Below, piece after piece: positions 45,434-54,364 of a stretch of DNA of 64,000 nucleotides. Position 1 is the stretch's first letter; the number at the start of each line of letters is the position of its first letter. Under the pieces are notes generated by a model that was not told where the DNA came from, ran no database searches, and was given only the letters and a program-made list of their open reading frames with translations. The translations under genes were made by a program, and so were the position numbers. The DNA lies in assembly GCF_004571075.1 (NCBI RefSeq), contig NZ_SPQP01000015.1, positions 1 through 64,000 on the forward strand. Reading direction: 5' to 3'. Source of the stretch: Blastococcus sp. TF02A-35 (GTDB taxonomy: Bacteria; Actinomycetota; Actinomycetes; Mycobacteriales; Geodermatophilaceae).

Positions 45434-46668
45434 CTCATCCCCTCGGCCATGGCCAGGACGTCGTCGCGGGTGAGGGTGTCCGGTGCCTGGAAGAGGAACC
45501 CGGTGCCGTCGGGGAACTCGGCAGCGAGGTACCACATCCGCTTGCCCGTGCCCAGGTCGGCGAAGTGGTCGGGCACCGACACCAGCCGGGCCGGGCCCCC
45601 CTTGACGGTGACCTCCTCGACCGGGTTGCCGTCGGCCATCCCCTGCAGCACGACGTCCGGGGAGTCGTAGCCGCGCCACCGCTCGAGCAGGCTGACCGCC
45701 ACGCGCTCGCTCGGGTTCGTCGGGTCGGCCTCGTCGATGAGCGCGAGGTTGCCCAGGCTCTCGTAGCTGGACACCACCCACCCCTGGGGCGCGAGACCGA
45801 ACTGCAGCTGCACCGGCTGGGGGCGGTCGACGATCGACTCACCCACCGACACCAGAGCGGCCTCCGAGCCGTACCGGTCGCCCCACCCCCACACCCCGAC
45901 CCACAGCCCGTCGGCGCGCTGCCAGTAGAGCTCGGCGTAGGTGTCGCTGCACAGCTCCTCCGGCTCGTCCTCCTGTGCCGGTGAGGCGAGGGCGTAGGTG
46001 CAGGACGGCTCGGACAGGGTGGCGCGGGCGAAGTCGGCCGGCCGGCCGCCCACGGTGGTGGTGCCCCGGTCCTGGACCTCGTCGTCGGTGTAGGGCGGCG
46101 CGATGTAGCTACCGGGCGGCGGCACCCGCGGATCCCGCTCGGAGACGGTGAACGTGAACCCCGGGTCGTCCTCCGAGCTGTACCGGGCGGAGTAGGTCAG
46201 CGGGTCCACGGCGCCGAACATCTCGAGTCCTCCCGCACGCACCAGGATCGGCGTCAGGCCGTCGGGCGCCGGGTCCAGCGAGTAGGGGAAGGTGATCGCC
46301 TCGGCGCCCACCAGCGTGAGTCCGCCCGGTGGGTCCAGCGGCAACGGCGCGGGCTCGACCGTGGCCGGGGCGGGCGTGGCGACCGGCTGCCGTACCGGCG
46401 CAGGCCCGTCCACGACGACGGCGGTGGCCCACGCCGCGGCGAGCACGAGCACACCCGCGCCGGCGCGGACCAACGTCCTCCGGCTCGGACGCCGACGGCG
46501 TGGTGCGGTGCGGGCCTCGGCAGCCAGCTGCCGGGCGGCGACGACCGAGGCGGGCTCGTCGGGCCCGGTGACGAGGCGGAGGAAGTCGGCGGGCAGCGCG
46601 GGAAGGTCGGCGTCGCGGACGCCGGAGGCCGCGGCCAGGCGGTCGTCGAGCTCTCGGTCGATGCTCAT
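45421..46668 (-). CDS. Membrane-anchored protein coupled to ECF sigma factor (putative anti-sigma)
   Basis: 415 residues from ATG 46668, overlapping the sigma stop by 4 bp. A cytoplasmic N-terminus of about 60 residues (DRELDDRLAAASGV...), one transmembrane helix (about 74-92, AGVLVLAAAWATAVVVDG) and a large extracytoplasmic region with no recognised enzyme motif. Two Cys (about 199 and 214) might pair. The arrangement, sigma then single-pass protein, is that of CU044_5270-like proteins and other putative anti-sigma factors. The coupling supports regulation of the sigma factor; direct binding is inferred. Confidence 0.72.
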   Translation of the reverse strand: MSIDRELDDRLAAASGVRDADLPALPADFLRLVTGPDEPASVVAARQLAAEARTAPRRRRPSRRTLVRAGAGVLVLAAAWATAVVVDGPAPVRQPVATPAPATVEPAPLPLDPPGGLTLVGAEAITFPYSLDPAPDGLTPILVRAGGLEMFGAVDPLTYSARYSSEDDPGFTFTVSERDPRVPPPGSYIAPPYTDDEVQDRGTTTVGGRPADFARATLSEPSCTYALASPAQEDEPEELCSDTYAELYWQRADGLWVGVWGWGDRYGSEAALVSVGESIVDRPQPVQLQFGLAPQGWVVSSYESLGNLALIDEADPTNPSERVAVSLLERWRGYDSPDVVLQGMADGNPVEEVTVKGGPARLVSVPDHFADLGTGKRMWYLAAEFPDGTGFLFQAPDTLTRDDVLAMAEGMSYDP

Positions 46669-47204
46669 CGGGCGGTCTCCTCGTCGGTGGAGGGGTCGAG
46701 GGCGGCGCGGAGCCGGCCGCGGGCGCGGTGCAGGCGGACCCGTGCGGTCCCGGCCGTCAGACCGAGAGCCGCGGCGGCCTGGGCGGGGGTCAGCCCCTCC
46801 CAGGCGACCAGCGTCAGCAGCTCGCGGTCGTCGGCGGACAGCTGCTGCAGGGCGGTGCGCACGAGGGCGTTGTCCGCCGACCGCTGGAGCAGGTCGGCGG
46901 GGTCGGGGACGGCGTCCGGGGCGAAGGACCGGGCGAGCCGCTCCCCCAGCCGGCCGGCACGGTCCTGCCCGCGCAGCGCGTTGGCGAGGTGCCGGCGGGC
47001 GATGCCGAACAGCCACGGCCGCGCGTCGTCCGGGTCCGGCGGCATGTCGGCCCGGCGCCGCCACGCGGTCGCGAACGTCTCGGCGACGACGTCGAGGGCG
47101 TCCTCCCGGGTGGCCGACCTCCGCAGCGCGTAGCCCAGCACCGCGGTGCCCGAGCTCCGGTAGACCTCCTCGAAGAGGTCCCGGCCGGATGGCGGTCTGG
47201 TCAT
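46665..47204 (-). CDS. ECF RNA polymerase sigma factor
   Basis: 179 residues from ATG 47204. Region 2 is LFEEVYRSSGTAVLGYALRRSATREDALDVVAETFATAWRR (about 10-50), followed by DARPWLFGIARRHLANALRG; region 4 is LSADDRELLTLVAWEGLTPAQAAAALGLTAGTARVRLHRARGRLR (about 122-166). It has the size and two-region layout of an extracytoplasmic-function sigma factor. The next gene, coupled by a 4-bp overlap, is a membrane protein that probably controls it. The targets are not known. Confidence 0.9.
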   Translation of the reverse strand: MTRPPSGRDLFEEVYRSSGTAVLGYALRRSATREDALDVVAETFATAWRRRADMPPDPDDARPWLFGIARRHLANALRGQDRAGRLGERLARSFAPDAVPDPADLLQRSADNALVRTALQQLSADDRELLTLVAWEGLTPAQAAAALGLTAGTARVRLHRARGRLRAALDPSTDEETAR

Positions 47205-47300
47205 GGGTGGTGGCGGCCCCTGCGTCGCGATCACATCCGGTACTTGTCCGGACCGTACTGATCGTTACAGCGCCGCCACGATCCGCTCAGGGACCAGCGG

Positions 47301-48599
<1,299 letters not shown>

Positions 48600-48616
48600 A
48601 CGGTCGACGGCGTGGC

Positions 48617-49027
48617 TCAACCCGGACCGGCCGAGCGCCTCCGGCGCAACCAGCCGCCGCCGTACAGCGCCCAGAGCACGAGCAGCGGCTGGAAGAACAG
48701 CCGCACCAGGCGCTTGCGGTCGGTGTCGAGGCCGAAGGCGTCGGTGCCCTCGAGGTACTGCGCGACGTTGCCCGGGAAGATGACGACGAAGAACGCGGCC
48801 AGCAGCCCGCCGACGAGCCGCTTCCGCCGCGGCAGGGCGACGAAGGCCGCCCCCAGGGCGATCTCGGCGACCCCGGACCCCAGCACCGTGAGGTCCTCGT
48901 CCAGCGGGAACCACGCGGGCACCTGCGCCCGGAACTCCTCCCGCTGTGTCGTCAGGTGCAGCACCCCGGCGCCCACCATCGTCGCCCCCAGGACGAGTCG
49001 GGCGGCGGTCCGGGCGCGGGCGGCCAC
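48617..49027 (-). CDS. DoxX-like membrane protein
   Basis: 136 residues from GTG 49027 with GGAGGAG upstream. Four hydrophobic segments: ARLVLGATMVGAGVLHL, LTVLGSGVAEIALGAAFVAL, LVGGLLAAFFVVIFPGNVAQYLEG (about 69-92), and a last one LVRLFFQPLLVLWALYGG. The pattern is that of DoxX/MauE-type proteins, which are often redox-linked membrane proteins of unclear role. The start is 2 bp after the DAHP synthase stop. This ends the operon that contains the nitrogen-salvage genes, although its link to that pathway is not obvious. Confidence 0.8.
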   Translation of the reverse strand: MAARARTAARLVLGATMVGAGVLHLTTQREEFRAQVPAWFPLDEDLTVLGSGVAEIALGAAFVALPRRKRLVGGLLAAFFVVIFPGNVAQYLEGTDAFGLDTDRKRLVRLFFQPLLVLWALYGGGWLRRRRSAGPG

Positions 49028-49029
49028 GG

Positions 49030-50265
49030 TCAGCTCCTCCGGGCGCGGGCGGCTCCGGCCAGCTCGGCCAGCATCGCCTCGGTCGTCGGGAGGTCGACGC
49101 AGGCGTCGGTGACGCTCCGGCCGTGCTCGAGGCGCTCCGGGTGCTGCCGGTCGAGGTCCTGCCGCCCGGCCACCAGGTTGCTCTCCACCATGACGCCCCG
49201 GATGGCCGTCTCGCCGCCGGCGACCTGCCCGGCGAGGTCGTGCACGACCTCGATCTGGCGCAGGTGGTTCTTCTGGCTGTTGCCGTGCGAGGCGTCGACG
49301 ACGACGACCTGCGGCAGCCCCCGCTCGGCCAGCCGCTGCCGGAGGTCCGCGATGTGCTGGGCGGAGTAGTTGGGGCCGTCCTTGGCGCCGCGCAGGATCA
49401 CGTGCCCGGTGTCGTTGCCCGTGGTCGACAGCTGGGCGGAGACGCCGTGGGCGTCCACGCCGAGGAACTCGTGCGGCGACCGCGCCGTCACCACCGCCTG
49501 GATCGCGGACTCGACGCTCCCCTCCGGGGAGTTCTTGAAGCCGACGACCGAGGAGAAGCCCGACACCCGCTCGCGGGCGGTCTGGTCGGTGACGTTCCGC
49601 GCCCCGACGCCGTTGTAGGTGACCAGGCCGTTGACGTACTGGGGGGTGAGGGCGTTCAGCGGCTCCGCGGCGACCGGGACGCCGAGGTCGGTGATGGCGC
49701 ACATGAGCATCCGGGTGGCGACCAGGCCGACGCTGATCCGGCTGGAACCGTCGAGGAAGGGGTCGTAGGCGAAGCCCTTCCAGTCCACCTCGGTGCGCGG
49801 CTTCTCCGTGTAGGTCCGCATCAGGATCTCGAGGTCCGCACCGTGCCGCTCCCGCATCCGCGCGATGAAGCCGGCGTACTCCAGCGCGGCCTCCGCGTCG
49901 TGGATCGAGCAGGGGCCGGCGATGACCGCGAGGCGCCGGTCGGCGCCGGACAGGATGCCGGTCATGGCCCGGCGGGCGGCCCGGGTGGTCGCGGCGGAGG
50001 TCTCCGACAGCGGGACGACGGCGGCCACCGACGCCGGCGTCACGACGACGCTCAGCCCGGTGATGCGGGCGTTGACCAGGTCGCCGAGGTCGGCGGCGTC
50101 GTCCGGCGCGACGCCGAGCTCCCGCTGGACCCCAGGCAGCAGGTCGGCCAGCGCCGCGTCGATCTGCCCGTTGACGCGGGTCTGCACCTCCAGCAGCAGG
50201 TCGGCGACCCGTGCCGCCCGGTCCAGGATGCGGTTCGCAGCGATGGGAGCCTCCTCGGTCGTCAC
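49030..50265 (-). CDS. Class I 3-deoxy-7-phosphoheptulonate (DAHP) synthase
   Basis: 411 residues from GTG 50265, overlapping the TetR stop by 4 bp. It condenses PEP and erythrose-4-phosphate, the first step of aromatic amino-acid synthesis. Hallmarks: LAVIAGPCSIHDAEAALEYA (about 117-136), RTYTEKPRTEVDWKGFAYDP (about 151-170), GFKNSPEGSVESAIQAV and DASHGNSQKNH. It is AroF/G/H-like. An N-terminal extension of about 60 residues makes it longer than the E. coli enzymes (about 350). Most actinobacteria use the class II enzyme for housekeeping, so this copy in a degradative operon is unusual. Confidence 0.94.
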   Translation of the reverse strand: MTTEEAPIAANRILDRAARVADLLLEVQTRVNGQIDAALADLLPGVQRELGVAPDDAADLGDLVNARITGLSVVVTPASVAAVVPLSETSAATTRAARRAMTGILSGADRRLAVIAGPCSIHDAEAALEYAGFIARMRERHGADLEILMRTYTEKPRTEVDWKGFAYDPFLDGSSRISVGLVATRMLMCAITDLGVPVAAEPLNALTPQYVNGLVTYNGVGARNVTDQTARERVSGFSSVVGFKNSPEGSVESAIQAVVTARSPHEFLGVDAHGVSAQLSTTGNDTGHVILRGAKDGPNYSAQHIADLRQRLAERGLPQVVVVDASHGNSQKNHLRQIEVVHDLAGQVAGGETAIRGVMVESNLVAGRQDLDRQHPERLEHGRSVTDACVDLPTTEAMLAELAGAARARRS

Positions 50266-51029
50266 CGGCCCGTCGACCGGCCGGCCCCGCCATCCTCCCC
50301 GACCGGCTCCGCGAGCGGTCGGCTGACCGCCAGGGACGCCGCCCGCAGCGCCGTCCGGTCCCCGCGCCAGCCGAGCGCGTGCAGGCCGAGGTCGGCGGTG
50401 CGCAGCGGCTGGTCGGGCCGGCCGGTGGCGTCGGCGCGCAGGTTCGGCAGGGTCTCGGTCAGCCGGAAGACGACCTCGTCGTCGGGGTCGGCCACGAAGT
50501 CGCCCGGCACCGCCGGTGGCAGGGCCTCGACCACCGCACGGGAGAGGTCGCGGTACCGGGTCCGCAGGTGGTCGCGGTCCCGCGAGAAGCGGGCGAAGCG
50601 CTCGGTCCGGACCTCGGGCAGCAGGTAGAGGATGCCCAGGTTCCAGGGGCTCTCCCACAGCTGCCGGCAGTCCAGGTGCGTGAGGGCGTGCAGGCGCACC
50701 TCCGGCGCCAGCGGCAGCCGGGCCAGCCGCTCCGCCCACGCCAGCGGACGGGTCACCGTGCCGCTGAGCAGCGCCTCGAGGATGTCGTCCTTGGTGCGGA
50801 ACCAGTGGTAGAGCGAGGCCTGCCGCATCCCGACCGCCTCGGCGATCTGCCGGGTGGAGGTGGCGGCGTAGCCGCAGGTGGTGAACAGCTCCCCCGCCGC
50901 GTCGAGCACCTCGTCGCGGGCGGTGTCGCCGGCCCGCCTCCGGTCCTCGAGCCGGGGGCGCCCGGTGGCGGCAGCACGCACGGCCCCGATGCTGCCGGAC
51001 AGGGCCGTCGCCGTGCGCGCTGCCGCCAC
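50262..51029 (-). CDS. TetR-family regulator
   Basis: 255 residues from GTG 51029, 6 bp after the symporter stop. A long N-terminus (about 35 residues) precedes the HTH: DEVLDAAGELFTTCGYAATSTRQIAEAVGMRQASLYHWFRTKDDIL (about 39-84). The ligand domain contains LTHLDCRQLWESPWNLGILYLLPE. Embedded in the carboxylase operon, it may respond to the substrate or a nitrogen signal, but it could equally regulate the coupled DAHP synthase. No operator palindrome was found nearby. The N-terminal extension is unusual for TetR proteins. Confidence 0.87.
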   Translation of the reverse strand: MAAARTATALSGSIGAVRAAATGRPRLEDRRRAGDTARDEVLDAAGELFTTCGYAATSTRQIAEAVGMRQASLYHWFRTKDDILEALLSGTVTRPLAWAERLARLPLAPEVRLHALTHLDCRQLWESPWNLGILYLLPEVRTERFARFSRDRDHLRTRYRDLSRAVVEALPPAVPGDFVADPDDEVVFRLTETLPNLRADATGRPDQPLRTADLGLHALGWRGDRTALRAASLAVSRPLAEPVGEDGGAGRSTGR

Positions 51030-51035
51030 GCCCGC

Positions 51036-52517
51036 CTACCGGGCGACCGCGAGGTCGGGCACGGCCGGCGCCGGGAGCGGCGCGGGCCCCTCGTCGGCGG
51101 CGCGGCGCCGGGAGACGGCGGCGACTGCGACGTAGGTGACCAGGCATGCGCCGGCCGCCCAGAAGGTCGACCAGCCGTCCGCGGAGGCGGAGACCAGGTC
51201 GTTGTCGACGTGGAACAGGGTGTTCTCGACGCCGTAGATGGTGGGCGTGAGGACGAAGAACGTGAGCCGCACGCCCATGCCGACGACGATCGCGGCGGCC
51301 GCGGCGGCCGCTCCGCCCCGCTGCCAGTACAGCCCGAGGGCGAACGGCACGACCAGGCTGGCGAGCAGCAGGTCGAAGGCGAGGGTGAGCAGGATGCCGG
51401 TCTGCGGCACGCGGAGCGCCACGACTGCGCCGAGCGCGGCCATCGGCAGCGTGGCCCACCGGGTGGCGGTCATGATGCGCGGGGTCATCACCGCGCTGCC
51501 GGCGTCGACCTGCAGCACGTTGCGCACCAGGACCGACGCCGTGCTCAGCAGCACCCCGCTCACCGTGGTGACGGTGGCGGCGAGGATGCCGGAGATCACG
51601 ATGACCGCCAGCCAGGCCGGCGCGTGCTCCCCGAGCAGCGTGTAGAGGATCGGTCCCTCGGCGTCGCCGACGACGCCGACCGCGGCGAGCGCGACGAACG
51701 ACAGCGGCAGGCAGAACAGCAGGATCCCGGCGGAGGCGGAGAAGCAGGCGCGCTGCGCGGTGCCCGGGCTGCGGGAGGAGAAGCCCCGCTGCATGAGGTC
51801 GATGGCCACGAGGTTGCCCAGGCCGAGGGCGATGATCGTGGCCCAGTTGACCACCGCGCCGGAGTCGGCGGAGGTGAGCTGGTCGAGGTTGCCGGCGCCC
51901 AGCCCCCCGGGCGCGGTGAAGCCGTGGGTGCTGCCCATCCAGACCACCAGGGCGATCACGCCGACGACGTTGATCGCCACCTGCGCGACGCCGGTGTAGA
52001 CGCTGGCGAACATCCCGCCGGTGATCGTGTAGAGCAGCGCCAGCGGGATCGTGATGAGGATGCCGACGGTGTAGCTGACGCCGAGGAAGCGCTCGAGCAG
52101 GAAGCCGAGCGCGACCAGGTTGCCGGCCAGCAGGAGGCCGAAGCTGGCCACCGTGAGCAGCGAGGCCGACAGCTCGGTCCCCCGGCCGAACCGGCGGCGG
52201 AAGAACTCCGGCAGCGTCACCACGTTGGCCGCGTGCATCCTCCGGGCGAAGAACAGGCCCATGAGCAGCAGGCACAGCGCCAGGCCGATCGGCAGCGCGG
52301 CGCCGGCCCAGAACCCGAAGGCCGCGGCCAGGTCGGCGTTGCCGACGGTGGCGTTCGAGTCGACGGCCTGGGAGATCAGGACGGCGCCGACCAGGCCGGC
52401 GGACAGGGTGCGCCCGGCGACCAGGTAGTTGGCCGAGTCCCCGCGGACTCTTCGTGCGGACACCAGCCCGCTGACCGTGAGGACGAGCATGCACAGACCG
52501 ACACCAGCAACGACCAT
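51036..52517 (-). CDS. Sodium:solute symporter (SSS family), probable substrate importer of the operon
   Basis: 493 residues, 13 or so membrane segments, ATG 52517. Family motifs: RGDSANYLVAGRTLSAGLVGAVLISQAVDSNATVG (about 25-59), a GxxLPEFFRRRFGR-like loop, and a Na+-site helix around LAVIVISGILAATVTTVSGVLLSTASVLVRNVL (about 307-339). Its position after allophanate hydrolase suggests it imports the operon's substrate, for example urea or guanidine, but SSS proteins are broad. It is separated from the hydrolase by 80 bp that include its own possible promoter. Confidence 0.88.
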   Translation of the reverse strand: MVVAGVGLCMLVLTVSGLVSARRVRGDSANYLVAGRTLSAGLVGAVLISQAVDSNATVGNADLAAAFGFWAGAALPIGLALCLLLMGLFFARRMHAANVVTLPEFFRRRFGRGTELSASLLTVASFGLLLAGNLVALGFLLERFLGVSYTVGILITIPLALLYTITGGMFASVYTGVAQVAINVVGVIALVVWMGSTHGFTAPGGLGAGNLDQLTSADSGAVVNWATIIALGLGNLVAIDLMQRGFSSRSPGTAQRACFSASAGILLFCLPLSFVALAAVGVVGDAEGPILYTLLGEHAPAWLAVIVISGILAATVTTVSGVLLSTASVLVRNVLQVDAGSAVMTPRIMTATRWATLPMAALGAVVALRVPQTGILLTLAFDLLLASLVVPFALGLYWQRGGAAAAAAAIVVGMGVRLTFFVLTPTIYGVENTLFHVDNDLVSASADGWSTFWAAGACLVTYVAVAAVSRRRAADEGPAPLPAPAVPDLAVAR

Positions 52518-52597
52518 GTCGAGACTCCAGAACGGTGGACGGGAGGGGTGGGTGGAGCCCCGGCGACGTCGGCGGGAGGTACTGCGGGGAGGGCGGG

Positions 52598-54364
52598 TCA
52601 GACGAGGTGCGGGACCCCGGCGGGCGGCGCTGCCCGCTGGGCGGTGAGCCAGTCGCCGTGCTCGCTGATGTCCCGGCCGGACTGCCAGGCCTCGAGCGAG
52701 CAGCCGAAGCCGACGACCTCGGAGCGGTCGGCGAGCTCCACCCGGCCCAGGTGCATGGGGGCGGGCAGGGCGGCGAGGAACGTGCCGAGCTGCGCGGTCG
52801 GCACCAGCCAAAGCTGGCCGCCGATCGCGACCCCGGCGGCGGTGCCGACCCGGGCCAGGCCCGGCTTGGCGGGCACGGTGCCCAGCCGGGCGAGGCGGTA
52901 GGCGGCGGCGGTGGTCGCCGGGCCGAGCCACCGCGCGCCCAGCGCGTCGAGCTCGCCCGCGAGGGGCTGGCCGCGCAGGTGCGCGCCGACGACGAGCAGC
53001 CGGGTGGCGTCCGCGCCGGCCGCCACCGGCCAGGGCAGGTCGCGGGGCACCGCGACCGCCCGGGCACCGGCCCGGGCCACCGACGGGGTCGGCAGCTCCA
53101 CCAGCCGCGCCAGGTCGAGCGCGAGGGCGTCGGCCCCGGCCCGCGCGAGGACCGAGACGCCGAACTCGAGGTCCTCGCCGTCGTCGTCCCGCACCGTGCC
53201 CGAGGGGACGGCCACGGCGCAGAGGTCCATGAGGTTGCAGAAGTTCGTGTACGTGCCCAGGCCGGAGTTGACGCCCACCGGGTCAGCGGCGACCTCGGCC
53301 AGCGTCGGGTGCGAGGTGGTGGTCGGGACGAGCAGCGCGTCAAGCCCGTCGAGCGTGGCCAGCGCGGTCGCCGTCAGCTGCTCCAGGCGCTCCCGGTCGT
53401 GCAGCAGCCGGGTCGCGGTCACCGTGCCGGCAGCGCCGATGATGGCGCCGACCACCGGGTCGACGTCGTCGCGGTGCGCGTCGACGAACGCGCCGACGGC
53501 CGCGTGCCGCTCGGCCACGAGACCGCCGTCGTAGAGCAGCCGCGCCGCGTCGAGGAACGGGGTGAGGTCGACCGGCTGCACCGCGACGCCCTGCGCGGCG
53601 AGCCGCTCCACCGCCACCGCGAAGGCCGCGCGCCGGGACGCGGACAGGCCCGGCAGCTCCGCCGGCACGGCGACCCGCGCCCCCGGACGCGCGGCCAGCG
53701 GGGCCGCAGGAGGCCAGGGACGCGCACCGCCGGCCATCTCCGCCATCGCGGCCTCGGCGGTGCCCAGGTCGCGGGCGAAGACGGTGACGCAGTCGTAGGA
53801 GCGGCAGGCGGGGACGACACCCTCGACCGGCACCACCCCGACGGTCGGCTTGATGCCCACCACGCCCTGCAGCGCGGCCGGCACCCGCCCGGATCCGGCG
53901 GTGTCGGTGCCCACGGCCAGGTCCACCAGCCCGAGGGCGACGGCGACGGCGGACCCCGAGCTCGACCCGCCGGAGATCCGGTCGGGGCGCCGGGCGTCGC
54001 GGACCGCGCCGTGCGGGCTGCGGGTGCCGACCAGGCCGGTGGCGAACTGGTCGAGGTTCGTCGTCCCGAGCACCACGGCCCCGGCGGCGCGCAGCCGGGC
54101 CACGGCCGGGGCGTCGGCCGCCGCCGGCGCGGTCGCGAAGGCCGGGCATCCGGCCGTCGTGGGGAGGCCGGCGACGTCGACGTTGTTCTTCACCGCCGCG
54201 GCCAGCCCGGCCAGGGGCAGCCGCTCCCCCGCCGCGACCCGCCGGTCGACGGCGGCGGCCTCGGCGAGGACGTCCGCCTCGTCCCGCAGGTGGACCCAGA
54301 CCTCGGGCCGGTCGACCTCGGCGACCGCGAGGTAGGCCGCCCGGACGCGCTCGACGGCGCTCAC
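52598..54364 (-). CDS. atzF: Allophanate hydrolase
   Basis: 588 residues from GTG 54364, overlapping the carboxylase stop by 4 bp. It hydrolyses allophanate to ammonia and CO2. The amidase signature gives the Ser-cisSer-Lys triad: Lys in LAAAVKNNVDVAG (about 60-72) and GGSSSGSAVAVALG with RISGGSSSG (about 140-155). The C-terminal AtzF/DUR1,2-like domain (about 440-588) includes LPAPMHLGRVELADRSEVVGFGC and HGDWLTAQRAA. Its length and domain pair are those of full-length AtzF. It pairs with the biotin carboxylase upstream. Confidence 0.95.
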   Translation of the reverse strand: MSAVERVRAAYLAVAEVDRPEVWVHLRDEADVLAEAAAVDRRVAAGERLPLAGLAAAVKNNVDVAGLPTTAGCPAFATAPAAADAPAVARLRAAGAVVLGTTNLDQFATGLVGTRSPHGAVRDARRPDRISGGSSSGSAVAVALGLVDLAVGTDTAGSGRVPAALQGVVGIKPTVGVVPVEGVVPACRSYDCVTVFARDLGTAEAAMAEMAGGARPWPPAAPLAARPGARVAVPAELPGLSASRRAAFAVAVERLAAQGVAVQPVDLTPFLDAARLLYDGGLVAERHAAVGAFVDAHRDDVDPVVGAIIGAAGTVTATRLLHDRERLEQLTATALATLDGLDALLVPTTTSHPTLAEVAADPVGVNSGLGTYTNFCNLMDLCAVAVPSGTVRDDDGEDLEFGVSVLARAGADALALDLARLVELPTPSVARAGARAVAVPRDLPWPVAAGADATRLLVVGAHLRGQPLAGELDALGARWLGPATTAAAYRLARLGTVPAKPGLARVGTAAGVAIGGQLWLVPTAQLGTFLAALPAPMHLGRVELADRSEVVGFGCSLEAWQSGRDISEHGDWLTAQRAAPPAGVPHLV

